Assembly: GCA_021234155.1 (NCBI GenBank)
Contig: JAJEKV010000021.1
Coordinates: 11,593,760 to 11,657,759, forward strand
Direction: 5' to 3'
Length of the DNA stretch: 64,000 nucleotides
Source of the DNA: Isoetes taiwanensis
Lineage: Eukaryota > Streptophyta > Lycopodiopsida > Isoetales > Isoetaceae
In this document: positions 36,520 to 48,339 of the stretch, piece by piece
Layout: each line of letters begins with the position of its first letter
Numbering within the stretch: position 1 is the first letter of the stretch
Position numbers and translations under genes: made by a program
Notes under the pieces: model-generated
Databases searched by the model: none
The model's input: the letters and a program-made list of their open reading frames with translations, nothing else
Told to the model about the DNA's origin: nothing

Positions 36520-37720
36520 AATAGAATAGAATAGTTTTTTAACGTCTGTGGAGACCAATCGGCCTATGGGACCCAATAAAAGAGCGCAGAAGCCTTATTA
36601 TTGCCCGAGTTAAAAAACCCCTACTCCAAAAGGTTTTCGAGGGAAAAATCATAGTAGTAATAAGAGTGTTGTCAAACTAGACAAATATATATATATACCA
36701 TGAAATATATACAGGTCAGGTAAGTGCTATAATGCCCTGAAGGTATGCTCCCAATATCCAAACTGAAGCCGTGCTCAGTATCCCATGTAGTGGTTGGCCA
36801 ATCCTGACTAACTCAACATAGTGCACTTGAATTTGATCGTACGTTGGGCAGCTCTGGAGGGTATGGCATTCATCCTCAACTGCTCCCATTTGGCAACAAT
36901 GACAAATCCTATCTTGGCGTGGCTCCCCAATCCATCTGCTTGTCGCAATTTGGAGACAATGGGCACCCATGCCAATGGAGGCAATGAGTCTATGCCTTTT
37001 CATAGGCAGATGGGTACGCAAGTAGCGTTACGGGCCCCGTTCCAAGGTGGGGTTTATGTGGCGCCGGAAATATGTTGTCTTGACGTGTTCAAGAGCGCCG
37101 GCATTCCAGAGCTTGCTGAGGAAGCAAGCGTCTAGGTATTGCTTCAAGCTATGGCGGCCTGCCTCTGTTTGTACCTGTATGCACCTGCGCTCCTGCACAT
37201 TCCATCTGGCGAAACACTGAGCTCACTTCTTCTTACAATATGCCTTGAGGCACTGTGGCTTTATTGCCACGGTATAAGCCAAGTTAGGGAGATGAGCATC
37301 ATCTATACTAACCACCTTCTGAAAATAGACGATGTGGCTATCAAGGGCCGCCCTCTGAACGGGCAAGAACCCTGTCGCTTACAATAGAGTTTAGTATGGG
37401 ATCGTGGACTTCACCTTCAGTACCCGAGTTAAGAGGGCTTTCTGCAGCTGCCCCAAGCCATTCCAGATAGCGAGGGAGCATGGGGCTTAGAACTCAACTC
37501 CATAAAAAAGGACAGACTCTATCAATACCCTGAACAGGTGCAACTGATGGCCCAATCATACAGTTTTGCTTTATGACTGTTGTTCTGCATTTGTGTACTT
37601 AATTTTTTAGCATTAACTTTTGGTTTTGTAGCAAAAGGGATGTTATTTTTGAACCATATCCTATGTGGCCCTTTTCCAAATGACATAATTAGCATTAGAT
37701 TGTATGTGCGCTTTTTCACC
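36520..37720 (-). pseudogene. 5'-truncated LINE, copy 1
   Basis: Reads from 37,720 down. It contains KLYDW.. and a decayed LLYGVEVW box near 37,460. The C-terminal cysteine/histidine motif follows at 37,021-36,716: SRWIGEPRQDRICHCCQMGA, then VEDECHTLQSCPTYD (C-x2-C ... H-x4-C), typical of LINE ORF2 ends. The 3' end is a pentanucleotide tail, (ATTCT)3 on the minus strand at 36,520-36,534. Frames are broken. The near-identical duplicate is at 59,893-61,110, where the tail has ten units. Confidence 0.8.
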
Positions 37721-39071
37721 CATATATAATTCAGTTTGAAGCTATTTATTTGATGTTATTTTGTTTGAAGCATCCTGGTGCTGACACGTAATGCAACTCA
37801 ATTTTTCATTTGCACTTCTCATTTTCATTTGCACTTCATTGGTTTGAACTCTTTCTTGCTCTGCAAGAAATCGATCGATCTTCCTATTTCTTGCCCTGCA
37901 ATCAATCCCATGTTGGGAGCGAGGCGTGCCCTGCAAGCTGCTGAGGATTTGAACCCAAGATTTGTCAACGGATTCAAGATCTATTTTTTGAGACCCAAGC
38001 TTCAAGAACAAAGGTAAGATGGTCCTAAACCTCCATAGCTGGAAGACACTGGATAACATATAGCAAGAAGCGGTAGAACCCATCATTTCTTACCGGATTT
38101 GGGTTCCATTTATTTTGTATTGAAGATCTCTTAGAGCAATTTTGGTGGAGCATTGCACCATAGCCGCTTTGCAAGCAAGCTCCGGCTCATAATTTAGGAT
38201 TTCGGCATTAAATCTGGCACCAAGGAAAGCGCCAAATCGCCCAAGATATGGCTATGGCAGCCCTTTTCTATGTTCTTTTTTCTTTTTTTTTTTCCAGTCT
38301 GGATTTGCGTTTGAAGGCTGATGAGATATGGCAGATTTGTGCTTCTGGAAATGAAGGCTGAGATATGGCGGATTTACAGGATGCTTGTGCAATAATGCGA
38401 ATTTACAGATGGCGGAGCCCAAGGTCAGAGGTTATAGCGGTTCTTTGAGCATGTTTGTGCTCCAGTCTTAAGCTTGGGTGTAGGGCAGGGCAAAGGATTT
38501 GGGTTGGGTGCTTCTCAGAAAGATCCACAACTATATATAATATTGTAGATACTTCTGTTTCCATAGAGCCAATGTGAAAGATAGAAAATTAGCATCCATA
38601 GTTACAGTTGTGGCTACATTCTTCTCCCCTGCTACCTTTTCTTCAAAGGGCTTTTCATGCTGCTGAAGCCAGCAAGGCCTGATCGCCCCTGCTGCCTTTT
38701 CTTCAAAGGGCTTTTCAAGACGCTGAACCCAGCAAGGTCCGATTGAATCAGAGAAATCAGACTTTTGGCATCCAGCAGGGCCCAAAAAAATTAAAAATTA
38801 AACAAAGGGGACGAATTCTGTTAAGTGGGTTTTTGTTTCCTTTTCCTGTTTTCCATTTTTTTTGGACATTTTTGTGGTGGCCGCTCCTGCATATCAAAAA
38901 AATCATCAGCTTTTGAAGCAGTTGTGCTGACGATGAAGTGGAACAAGGAAAAAACCAGCCACGTTACTCCAAAAGATTAAAAATCAGAGCTATAGCAATC
39001 GAAAACAGAGTTTTGGGGATCTTTTTGGAAGAACCAGAGCTATGTCAGAAACGGTATGTAAAACCGCTTAC
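37721..39071. other. intergenic DNA of copy 1, 60-bp tandem duplication
   Basis: Absent from copy 2. It contains a 60-bp tandem duplication at 38,626-38,745 (CCCCTGCT(A/G)CCTTTTCTTC). No gene was recognised. Confidence 0.6.
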
Positions 39072-40035
39072 TCGTTGTCGAAGTCCAACTGCCCAAGAAG
39101 CATCCTTCATTGTTGCAAACTCGATGAATGACTGAATCTTCAGAGGCCTCACATACATGAGAGAAAGTTTTATGAACGAAAATAAACCTGTGCATGCTAA
39201 CAGTGACCAGTGTAAGCTTGCCAAGGCCCGAGGTATGGATTTCTTCAGGGGTTGCTTTGACAAATTCTTCTGAAATGTCTTAAATAGACTCTCTGCATGG
39301 TCTTCTTGTGCAAGAGTTGGAATATCATTGATCTGCAAAGCTCTCTTACTGCCACACTCAAGGAGTGAATCTAGCCATAAAAACATAGCTTTGCTGGCAT
39401 AGCCTGCTGATGCATAAGTACTGTATAAGTTCCTTTGAATAGCATGCCTTGAAACAACTAAAGGTTCAGTGAGCGTGGGATTGCCTTCCAACATGTTCAT
39501 ACTACTGGTCTGATTCCAAGCAATACAAATAAGTAATAATGTCATTAAAGTTGTGAATATTGATGAAATATGTCAACCAGTGCGCCAAAAGTGGACCTTT
39601 TATGATGACAAATGATACCAGATTAAGAATAGAGAATATGAAACTCACATCCTGCCAAATTGTAAGTGGAAGTGCACGAACTGATATTGAATGTCGATAT
39701 TCATATTGTAAAACTAAAAACGAAATCAACTAGGTTGCAACCTGAGTTATTGACCATAGGAACATATAAAAAGGAATTTTTTATTTCTGATACTGTAGCT
39801 TGAAAAGGTGCCATATCAGGATGCTTGAATGAAGTAAGCATAAAAGTGATGTAACAAATTGACAAACATAGAACAGCTGTTCCTTTGGAACAAGGACAGA
39901 CCTATCCAATGTCCTCACTTCGGAATGAACATTAGCACACCTGAAACTCTTTCTAATGGCAACGATAGAAAACCATAGGAAGAATATTACGTTGACAGTG
40001 GACTGAAGGACATGGTCCAAGCAAAGATCAAACAA
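39072..40035 (-). pseudogene. N-terminal exons of an ABCC (MRP-type) ABC transporter
   Basis: The minus strand carries three pieces. At 40,035-39,781 lies a hydrophobic TMD0-like exon (CLDHVLQSTVNVIFFLWFSI). Around 39,690-39,600 is RHSISVRALPLTIW. At about 39,512-39,072 is the diagnostic linker into TMD1: LTEPLV, AGYASKAMFLWLDSLLECG, RALQINDIPTLAQEDHAESL, then YVRPLKIQSFIEF. The last piece ends at a plausible donor (CGA|GTAAGC). Nothing resembling the rest of TMD1 or the nucleotide-binding domains follows to 37.7 kb, so only the N-terminal few hundred residues of a roughly 1,500-residue family are present. ABCC proteins export glutathione conjugates, usually at the vacuole. This copy is either a fragment or a gene cut by later rearrangement. 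Confidence 0.7.
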
Positions 40036-40130
40036 CGATAAGGATCCCTGGTGAAAACATTGTCCTTTGAATGGTCTGCTGCCTCCCTAAGCATTATTGT
40101 CAGGTTTTTACCATAAAAAAACAACTAATA

Positions 40131-40287
40131 AGCAGAGCTTTACCAGATTCTGAGATGCCGGATTTTCACAGAAGTAGAGCTCTGCCGGATTCTGAGATGC
40201 CAAATTTTCACAGAAGCAAGAGCTATGGCAGAAGCAGAGCTCTGCCAAATTCTGAGATGTCGAATTTTCGCAGAAGCAGAGCTATGG
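40131..40287. repeat. 42-bp minisatellite, about three units
   Basis: AGCAGAGCTCTGCCGGATTC followed by TGAGATGCC..TTTTCACAGA recurs at 40,131, 40,173 and 40,233 (an 18-bp extra piece precedes the third unit), creating a repetitive SRALPDSEMP frame. It is probably non-coding. Confidence 0.9.
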
Positions 40288-41168
40288 AGATTTGCATTTG
40301 AGATCAAATAGGGCCTTTAAAAGAAAAAAAAAAGGCAGAACAGAGGAACAAGGCAGGGCAAACAGAGAATAGCGATAGCGGCCACGCTCTGCAAGTAGCA
40401 GAGACATTTCGTGATATAATTTAGGCCAAAATTTACAGTAATATGAACCAAGCGTTTATTACGTGGCCATAGCAACTTATTCTTCCAGCTTCATCGCTTC
40501 TGTAGTCCGGAATTAATAGTCTATAAATCTTGGTCTACATTGAGGTTTTCCTTTACCTGTCTCAAGAAGATGATTGCTAGAAGAAGCTGCAACTAAATAA
40601 AACTCTCAAGTTCCAGCTCAAGTTTCAAATTCCCCTCAAGTTTCAAAGTGCAAACTCCCAATCAAATAGTTTATGTCGCCCAACTCAAAACGTTTATGAA
40701 AATAAGAGCTATGAGGAAGCAAGTAGTTGTGGAGATGAGAAAGTACTTAAATGTGGACCATGTAGACCATCGGCAAGTAAATGTGATCTACATAGACCAT
40801 CAGCAGCACGACATCGGGAAGTAGTTCAACATATAGATTTAAGGAACTTGAAGGGCATTGCTCCTCCACAGATGAGGGAAAACCGTGGCCATTGCTCAGA
40901 CATCTCTTGCTGATATATCCTATGTCGTAACACATTGTGAATCAAGTAAATAGCTAGTTATGTACATAGTCTAAAATATGAGTTATGATTATTTGGTTCA
41001 ATGTTAAATGAAGCAGAAAATCCAGAGTGTTCTATGTCCAAGCAAAACCATATTGCCTCCGTTGATGAAACTATATCTGATTCAATGTGTTGGGTATACT
41101 TTTACTGTTATCCCTTGGTTTTGGTTTTGCATATCTCGTGTAGCAATACATCATATATTTATGTTGCA
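40288..41168. other. intergenic DNA, nothing recognised
   Basis: AT-rich, no coherent exon. A 34-bp partial repeat ATGTGGACCATGTAGACCATC/GGCAAGTAAATG lies at 40,750-40,802. Confidence 0.4.
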
Positions 41169-41461
41169 GGGTTTAGATGATACCGAGGCAGTTTATAAGA
41201 GAAAAGTAGAAGAGCTTCAAATAACCCTTCTTGAATGTGCAGCAAGGTATGAGGTTAAGGTTAGCAACCTCTTAAATGCATATAGGGATATATTTAGTGC
41301 ATAACTAACTAAGCCTCTGCCTGTTTTTTGACAAAGCAGATGGTTGAAATGGAAATGAAATTGTTACAACTGAAGTTCAAAAATCAACTCTTGGAACATG
41401 ATATTGGAGCCACAAAAGGTGGTGATTGCAACAAAGTTTTGAGCCAGGCACTTCGGCTTTG
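41169..41461 (+). CDS. terminal exons of a coiled-coil protein, unknown family
   Basis: The exon after the acceptor TTATGTTGCAG starts GLDDTEAVYKRKVEELQITL and runs to EVK|GTTAGC (donor about 41,262). A second exon after GACAAAGCAG (41,340) reads MVEMEMKLLQLKFKNQLLEH.. and stops at TGA after QALRL (about 41,459). Joined in frame they give a Glu/Lys/Leu-rich helix likely to form a coiled coil at a protein C-terminus. Upstream exons were not identified in the window, so the gene may be partial or disrupted. A long poly-T tract follows. The splice choice is inference. Confidence 0.4.
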
Positions 41462-41468
41462 AATTTGT

Positions 41469-41471
41469 AGG

Positions 41472-41509
<38 letters not shown>
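41469..41509. repeat. poly-T tract
   Basis: About 40 consecutive T; could be a retroelement poly-A tail in minus orientation or a slippage tract. Confidence 0.95.
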
Positions 41510-41510
<1 letters not shown>

Positions 41511-41738
41511 TAGTTCTTCTCTATTTTCATACTTTTATTTCATTGGGGTTCGTAATGATTTGTTTTACCTTAAATGTTGCCATTCTTTTATTTTCATGTG
41601 CTCCTCCAATGTTCTTATTCCCAGCTTGGGCATTGCCACTTCGATCTTTGTGTCTCCTTATTCTTTTTTATTTTTTATTTTCCATGTAAAATCTGTGTTA
41701 CCTTTAGGGTTTCTCCGGCTGCATAATTGTGATGGACG

Positions 41739-42238
41739 ATGGTCGGATTTGGCTCACCTCTTAACCTAATTGTTCATGGATGGCATCTTCCGGAGTATCT
41801 CCCTGACGGTTCGTGGGCTTGCCATGGATGCAGCGAAACATTCCAGCTGGCCTTCTTATATTTAAGATCATCTGGTATCATATCCACACTTCATAATTCT
41901 GTTTGTTCTCCTTTGTTAGCCGGATTCTGTCTCTTGTGGATGGGAAGAAAGAAGGGCGGATTAAACAAAGCAACAATCCTCAGATTAGAGAAAGATAGAC
42001 AAATGGCTGAGAAAAGAAAAGGTCTTTTTGGTTTCCACAAGCCAGCTAAGGCTGCAGGTCCTCCTAGGATTTCTGCACCTAGCGAAGGTGAAGGTTGCTC
42101 TGCACCAATTTTGATTGCATCACGTGATGGGCCATCTAAATTGCCAGTGGAAGTTGTTGCCATCTCCCCTGAGTTCCCTGGCTATCTTGATCCTGCTCAG
42201 CCTGGTTTTGCTGATCCACAAAGGGTCGTCATTCAGGT
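41739..42238 (+). CDS. exon-like open frame, unknown product
   Basis: An open frame of 174 codons. The convincing part begins at 41,940 (MGRKKGGLNKATILRLEKDR), is basic, then Pro/Ser-rich, and ends with GYLDPAQPGFADPQRVVIQ at a CAG|GTTGAC donor (42,238). Just upstream, GWHLPEYLPDGSWACHGCS (about 41,778-41,834) is faintly reminiscent of the second half of a PHD finger, but the first ligands are missing. No downstream exon was recognised. The family is unknown. Confidence 0.35.
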
Positions 42239-44488
42239 TGACACAATAATTATTATGTTTTAGCCATGCTGACTTGTGGATTTGGCTGCCCAAGATGGTT
42301 AATCTAAGGCTGCTGGTTTTCTTAATTTGTTGGCTGAAGCTATACTAATCTGGAATGCTGGCGATGCTTAACATTTCCTCTTTCATTGATTAACATTTTG
42401 TACTATTATGCACCTAGCTACTCTTAGACTCTGCTTTTAAGTTTTAGATGGAATGGTTTTTACATTGTAAATCTTATTCACATGGCTGCTGCTATTCTGA
42501 ACTGAGTTGTTAAAGTGCTTGTTATCTTGCGGAATTTATTGATGTAAACTTTGTAATTTTTCCTTTTTCCACGATTGTACAGCTTGTCATCTTCCAGATT
42601 TTCTAAAGGACTTGATTTCTTAAACTTTACATGCTGTCCATTGTGCTATTGATCTGAAACTTTATGGTTAATACATTACTGTCTAAGTTGCCTAAGGTGA
42701 AAGGCGTTAAGCTGGTTTTTGTCCTCTGCTTACCTGCATGTAGCTTTACTTGTTACCCTTCTCAGGCTAATATAGTTCTGGTTCTACTGCAGGTAACCGG
42801 ACTAAACCCTCCATGTGGTTTCTTAGCTTTGTCTCGAGCGTGGTTTCTGCTCAAATTTGCAAGTTCTTATGGTGATATTTTACAGACTCCGGATAATGTT
42901 TATTTAGAACAATATTTAAATGGTGCTAGTTATCTACATTAGTTGTATTTCCAAAGAACAACAAGCTGGATGTATTTCCTTGTTATCCCGTACCATTTTA
43001 TCTATGGGGACTAGTTTTTCCTGTATTGCTATATATAGCAGTTTCATGACTATCTAAATTTCTACATTCTGATATTCACTTGCTTAAACGTTTTATGTTT
43101 TTAGTATTGGATGCTTCTTATTTTTTTTTGCAATAATAGGATGACTTCTACATACTCTACAAGGGTCTTTATTTGGCCCTATGTTGGTTTATTTATCTAT
43201 ATTCCTAATTTTTACCAGCTATTGTGTTATGTCCTACGTTCCTAGTATTGTGCATGACATAAGCATTTATGTTTACTCTTTATTGGTGCTATACTACCTA
43301 TGATATTATTGAGATTATTTTTTCAATTTGTCAAGCTTTGTGTCCTTCGCACTTGCAAAATACCCTTTCTTGTTACATTAACTTTGAAGGCCTCTTTCTT
43401 ATTCCTCTAGTTTTTCTCATTGCTACTTATACTGCTCTACCTCTGTTCCTTTTTGGCTTACGTGACCATCATGTCCTTTTATTTCTAAAGTTTCTTATTC
43501 CTCTATGTATTTATCATTTGCCCTTTATGTTGTTTATTATTTTCTCGTTAATGATCCTTATCAAGGCTTGGGTAAGGTGCAGCACCTAATCTTATCCAAG
43601 GCTGCAATTATCAAAGCTGGATTTCCCAAATGGGATCTTTAGGCTTAAATCTGATATCTTCGGGGACCGGTTTTTTTTTTTTTTTTAGGCAAAAAATTTG
43701 TTTGGGCTTCAGTGTCGTGGCATAGCAGAATGGCCAGAGCTGTTTATATGGTATCTTTGTGCAGATCCACCGGTTCTTAATTCCAAGTTCTTGGCCATAG
43801 AGCATGTAAGGAGTGTAAGGACGTCTAAATGTAGCGGAGCAAACAAGATCACAATCATTTTCAAAATGGAGCATATGCGTACCAAAAGGAAGCCGAAAAT
43901 ATGTTCAATTTGGAGCTCTGGAGCTTTAGTTTTTGTAATTGTAATAGAGGGTTTGGGAACTAGAACTTCAGTTTTAGACTTAGAAAAGACGACCCAGCTT
44001 CTGTCAGCACAGTGCTGGCTAAATTGAAATTCTTTCTCTTTGGAGAAGCTCATACAGATCCTTCAATGTACTAGATTGTTCTACCAAATGAATGGTGTCG
44101 TGTAGTCCCTATCATTTTCTTCATTTGGTCATATCTAATGTCTATTTTTTTTCACTTACATGCCGTTATCTTATTGGGTCTAGAACAACCATTTTCTTTG
44201 TCATTTCTACAACGAAGCCCGAGTTCATGTTGCATTGCTATATGTGTGAGAAATAGTGGAATCACAATATTTTGTGCATAATTGTCCACAGCAACAAAAA
44301 TACTATTTGATGTATTGCATGTGAAGTCCACATCAACAAAAATATGACAACAATAAAATGCATGTTTTTCTTAATTTGTCAAAATTTGGGTTGTGGCAAT
44401 TTCTTGTGAAGTACCAGAGGCCACATTAACAAAATATTGCAACAATAAAATGCAATCTTTATTCAATTTCAAAGCAGAACCTTTTTGG
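42239..44488. other. AT-rich DNA, possible introns, nothing firm
   Basis: T-rich, intron-like sequence with scattered CAG acceptors. The open frames at 42,664-42,942, 43,269-43,589 and 43,698-44,027 have no recognisable motif and are mostly hydrophobic T-rich translations. Confidence 0.4.
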
Positions 44489-44533
44489 TTTGCATCTATC
44501 CTGCGATGGTGATTTGCATCTATCCTGCGATGG
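44489..44533. repeat. 24-bp tandem duplication
   Basis: TTTGCATCTATCCTGCGATGG twice, separated by TGA. Confidence 0.9.
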
Positions 44534-44775
44534 ACCCAAATATAAGAAGTAGGTAGGGAAGAGAAACGTTCGCGGGGGCCTTGGCCGCCGCGATAAGTTT
44601 CTTGTATATATTATTTGTTCAATATTTGTCCAGTGGGGGTCTAGGCATGATGTAATTGATGATTATGGATGCCTTTTTTAAATAAAATGCATATTGAGCG
44701 AATGGATTTGCCATATAGTTGATATGTATGACTAAGTGCTCCTGTACCACAAGGCTTCCAATTGTAAACTATAAC

Positions 44776-45140
44776 AAAATAGAATAGAATAGAATAGAAT
44801 TTTTATCGTCCACGGAGACCAATTGGCCGATGGGACCCAAACAGGAGGCACAATAAGCGTATTACTGTCCAGGTAAAACCCCTTCCCTCTCCCCCCCTTT
44901 CCCCACCCCGGCCCCGAAGGGTTGGTTGGGGAAAAAACCGTGACAAGAATAGGTTTGCTGTCAAACTGCACAAATACAAATACAAATACAAATACAAATA
45001 CAAATACAAATATATATACATCATGGGGGAGATATATATGTACACGTATCAGGTAAGTGCCCGAGGACCGAGCTGATCTCGACGATCCATGATCTCTTGG
45101 AGGTATGATCCCAACCTTCGTGTGTGCGGATAGAAGGAGG
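44776..45140 (-). mobile_element. LINE 3' end with pentanucleotide tail, copy 1
   Basis: The minus-strand 3' end of a LINE related to 36,520-37,720, with tail (ATTCT)5 at 44,776-44,801 preceded by the conserved GGTCTCCGTGGACGATAAAA. A hexamer array, (ACAAAT)7 at 44,970-45,011, lies in its 3' region. The coding end with the Cys/His motif, still present in copy 2 (61,608-61,815), is deleted here. Confidence 0.75.
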
Positions 45141-45349
45141 TTAACAATTATACAATGGTTCATGCACAACTAGCGGTACAATATACCTTGAATTCCATCG
45201 TCATCATAAACTAGAGCTTCCCATGGACGTTAAAATTCTATATCATCATTGTTTTTCTTTGTAGCTTAAGCAGGCTTCCTACCAAGTTTGGTGTTTGCAC
45301 ATCAAATTGCAAAGTATATGGAGTGAAATCTAGCAAGTTTCTGCTTGCA

Positions 45350-45570
45350 ATCGCTATTTACGGTCCAGATCAAACAATAAAGGGCAAATATGCCTATCCG
45401 ACAGCTCTCGATGCCCGAAGTAACCCCCCGTGTGAATATGCACCCAAACCAAAGGGGGATTAAGGGGATTTCAATTTAAATGCGTTGCATGCAATGATTT
45501 GTGTTAATAATGTTAATGGTAGTTGTGTGTTTGTTGTTATATTAAAAAACATTTTGGGCCCTTCAGGCCC
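45350..45570. repeat. MITE-arm-like repeat with GGCCC hairpin
   Basis: Contains ACGGTCCAGATCAAA, AGCTCTCGATGCCC and CCCCCCGTGTGAATATGCAC CCAAACC, then GATTTGTGTT and GGGCCCTTCAGGCCC. The same order occurs in the element at 53,421-53,812 and at 53,855-53,956. Confidence 0.7.
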
Positions 45571-46238
45571 TACCTCTAAGAAGCACAATAATATGAAGAC
45601 AAACAATTTATTTCCATTGCAGACCAAAGTCAATGCTCCCATGGTTTGTTTGGTGCACGTGGAGCTTGTATGCTTAAGCAAGATTAATACATACTTTTCA
45701 CATGTGTGCATACTAGTGGTCCACCCACGCAAAATACTCTCATTTTCCTTGAGAGTCTTAAGTCAGAATATGATTTACCAAATAGTTTCCCAAAGAAGTT
45801 GTTTGTTTTGAATTTGGTTCTGCTCCATTTTTTGGTACATATGGTATTATGCTTTTGGCTCCACATACTGATACATTAATTGTTCATGCTGTGAGAAAGA
45901 AACACTCATGCCGTCCTCAATTATATTTGGATCATGGCAGTGAGTAAATGGCTTCAGCATTAAAGCATTAAATTCCTGAGCGTACTAAACTACTAAAGTA
46001 CAAATGCATAACAAAGTAGTCAACATGGTGAATTGCTAAAATGAGTTCGAAGTTGAAATTACTACTGCACATGACTTTGCACCAAAGCTCAATGCAAATT
46101 TAACAAGTGGCTCTGGATGATCGATAGAGATTCCTCGCTGGCTTTCTGTGAGCTTGATCTTGTTAAGTGTTAAAAGTAACATTTGCAGACATAGATACGT
46201 AACCTGCAACCATGACAGTCCATCTAAACCCATCCCTT
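45571..46238. other. intergenic DNA of copy 1, nothing recognised
   Basis: Absent from copy 2; no coherent gene. Short open frames on both strands carry no motif. Confidence 0.4.
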
Positions 46239-46421
46239 TCAGGCATCTGCTGAGAAAAAATTAATGCCTGGCATATGTATAAACCGTGGCATTTCAGAAA
46301 TCAAATCATGGTTGGGCATTTCCCTAAGGAACTCAATTGCATTGAGGAGAAATCTCTGTTCGGCATATCCTACAAGAATCACATTCCATGATACCAAATC
46401 TATTAGCTTAAGAGCAATCAT
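46239..46421 (-). pseudogene. PPR-repeat scrap
   Basis: The 60-codon minus frame contains DLVSWNVILVGYAEQRFLLN followed by AIEFLREMPNHD. This is one degenerate pentatricopeptide (PLS-type) repeat of plant organelle RNA-editing factors. No neighbouring repeats were found in either direction, so it is a fragment. Confidence 0.5.
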
Positions 46422-46780
46422 CTATTAGAAGCTGTATATTCGTCTTAGACATGGTTCGACCAGTAGACCACTTGCTTAACAACAAGTTAAGCAGATCTGT
46501 TTGCCCACTAAGAATTTATACATGAGAAAAGAGTTCAGCTCTCAATTGCAAACAAGTATGAGTTAACACAGAATTTTCTCCCATTTCTATACATGGACAT
46601 AAGTCCAGGAGCAGCCAAGGTTGTGGCAGATGCTCTTTGCTTAATTACAAAGCCACATCAAGATCTTGTACGTCAGGCCAACAAGCTCTTTTGTTTGCTT
46701 CTGTTTTCTTGATTCACACAGCGCATTCCAAAAAGTGAACATAAAGAACAAGGATATGCAGCATACTGAAAAAACCAGAT

Positions 46781-47217
46781 GACATACCTGAATCTCCTTA
46801 TAGAATCCTGCTGCTTTGCATAAGATGTCAAAGATTCTCACTTCGTTTTGAACAAACTTCTGCTCAAGAATACCGTATCAAAGAGAAGAGGTGCCATGCT
46901 ATTAAACTTTGACTTGAAATCAGTAGCTCAAGGCAACAAAATGCTCCAAACAGGGTGCCAAATCCGGTTAACGGATGACATACCTGAATCTCCTTAGAGA
47001 ATCCTGCTGCTTTGCATAATATGTCAAAGATTTTCACTTCGTTTTGAACAAACTTCTGCTTCAAGAATACCGTATCAAAGAGAATAGGTGCCATGCTAGT
47101 AAACTTTGACTTCCGAAATCTGTAGCTCTAAGGCAAGAAAATGCTCCAAACGCAGGTGCCATATCCGTCTGTAGCTCCAAGGCAACAAAATGCTCCAAAC
47201 GCAGGTGCCATATCCGA
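46781..47217. repeat. 196-bp tandem duplication plus 51-bp sub-repeat
   Basis: Units start at 46,781 and 46,977 (GACATACCTGAATCTCCTTA); the end of the second is further repeated with a period near 51 bp (GCTCCAAACGCAGGTGCCAT twice). Confidence 0.9.
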
Positions 47218-48339
47218 CTTGGAAGCTAGTTCTAGCCATGCCAGGCTGCACCCTAAACTACATCCATAATCTGCACCCTGTTAGGGTTTAGTAAATTGCA
47301 CTTAAGAAAATTCCAGATTTCAAAGATTTGGCTATCGCAGAAAACAGCTACAAAATCCCTCCTCCAGAGAGCAAAAACAGAGAAGCTTCTTCTCCGGAAG
47401 CAATGCAAATCTGGCTGGCGATCGTAAAGCAAACCCTTTCCTCAAAGAACCCTAAGGGACATCGATGCTTGCATGTGTGTTTTTGGGAACTTAAAAATAA
47501 TTGAGTTTTCAAGGAAAAATATACAATGCTAAACCATTGCAAAATCATAGATAATATGTCATTTAAATACGAGAATATAGTGCGCACTCTAGATATACTA
47601 AATAAACAACAGGTCTCGTGCAATACACCCATCAAATCACATGAAACCCATAGAAAAAAACGTACAAAAATACAAAAGAAACCCCCTGTTATTTTGCTAT
47701 ATATTCAAACTGCAAGTATATGGAGGTGAAACAGTGGCATATATTATATTTCCGAGGGTAACTATTGAAATCATACGTTTGTCTTATGTTTGAGAGGTGT
47801 GACTTTTTCCCACTTCCTTTTGTTAACACTAGTCTTACGTCACAAAGGATTAAAAGGAAGTCACAAAGGATTAAAAGGAAATCGCCAAGTTTGTACACAA
47901 TGTTGCTCACAAGGCATTGATTGGGTTGTTGATCTAGAATTGGCTGGTGGCCTAAGGTGGTTAGAGGCTGATTTGGTGCTACTTTCCTTAGGAAGAGTGA
48001 TTATCAGTATGCATTTTTATCGATTATTCGCATCAGTTTCTAGCAAGACACATTGATTCAAAGGCACTTAACTAGGCTGCTGAATTCAATGATGTATCTC
48101 TATATTTTTTGAAATTTAATGCGCAGAACTTATAAAGACTTGATAAATGAACCATCGGTCCTATAATTTTCTCTTATACAGTGTAGGTTTATGCAACCTC
48201 CAACAATTTGATTGAATGCTCTTTGTCTCTTTGTTACAAAGAGATAGCTAGGCTGCAGCTTAAATTTGTTATGAAATTAAATTTCACTGGTCAAACTACA
48301 TTTCAGGGAAGACATTCCTTTGTTGAAGAAATTCACATT
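47218..48339. other. 3' flank of receptor kinase 1
   Basis: From 47,704 onward this is shared with copy 2 (62,045-62,659), including a 21-bp tandem (GTCACAAAGGATTAAAAGGAA twice at about 47,838-47,880). It probably contains the 3' untranslated region of the minus-strand kinase. No other gene. Confidence 0.5.

Noticed and set aside
41739-41940. PHD finger
   Set aside because: Only a WHL..PDGSWAC..C half is visible; the first zinc ligands are missing in every frame.
44732-45169. 145-codon minus frame with a FVFVFV run
   Set aside because: Translation of the ACAAAT hexamer array in a LINE 3' region, not a protein.
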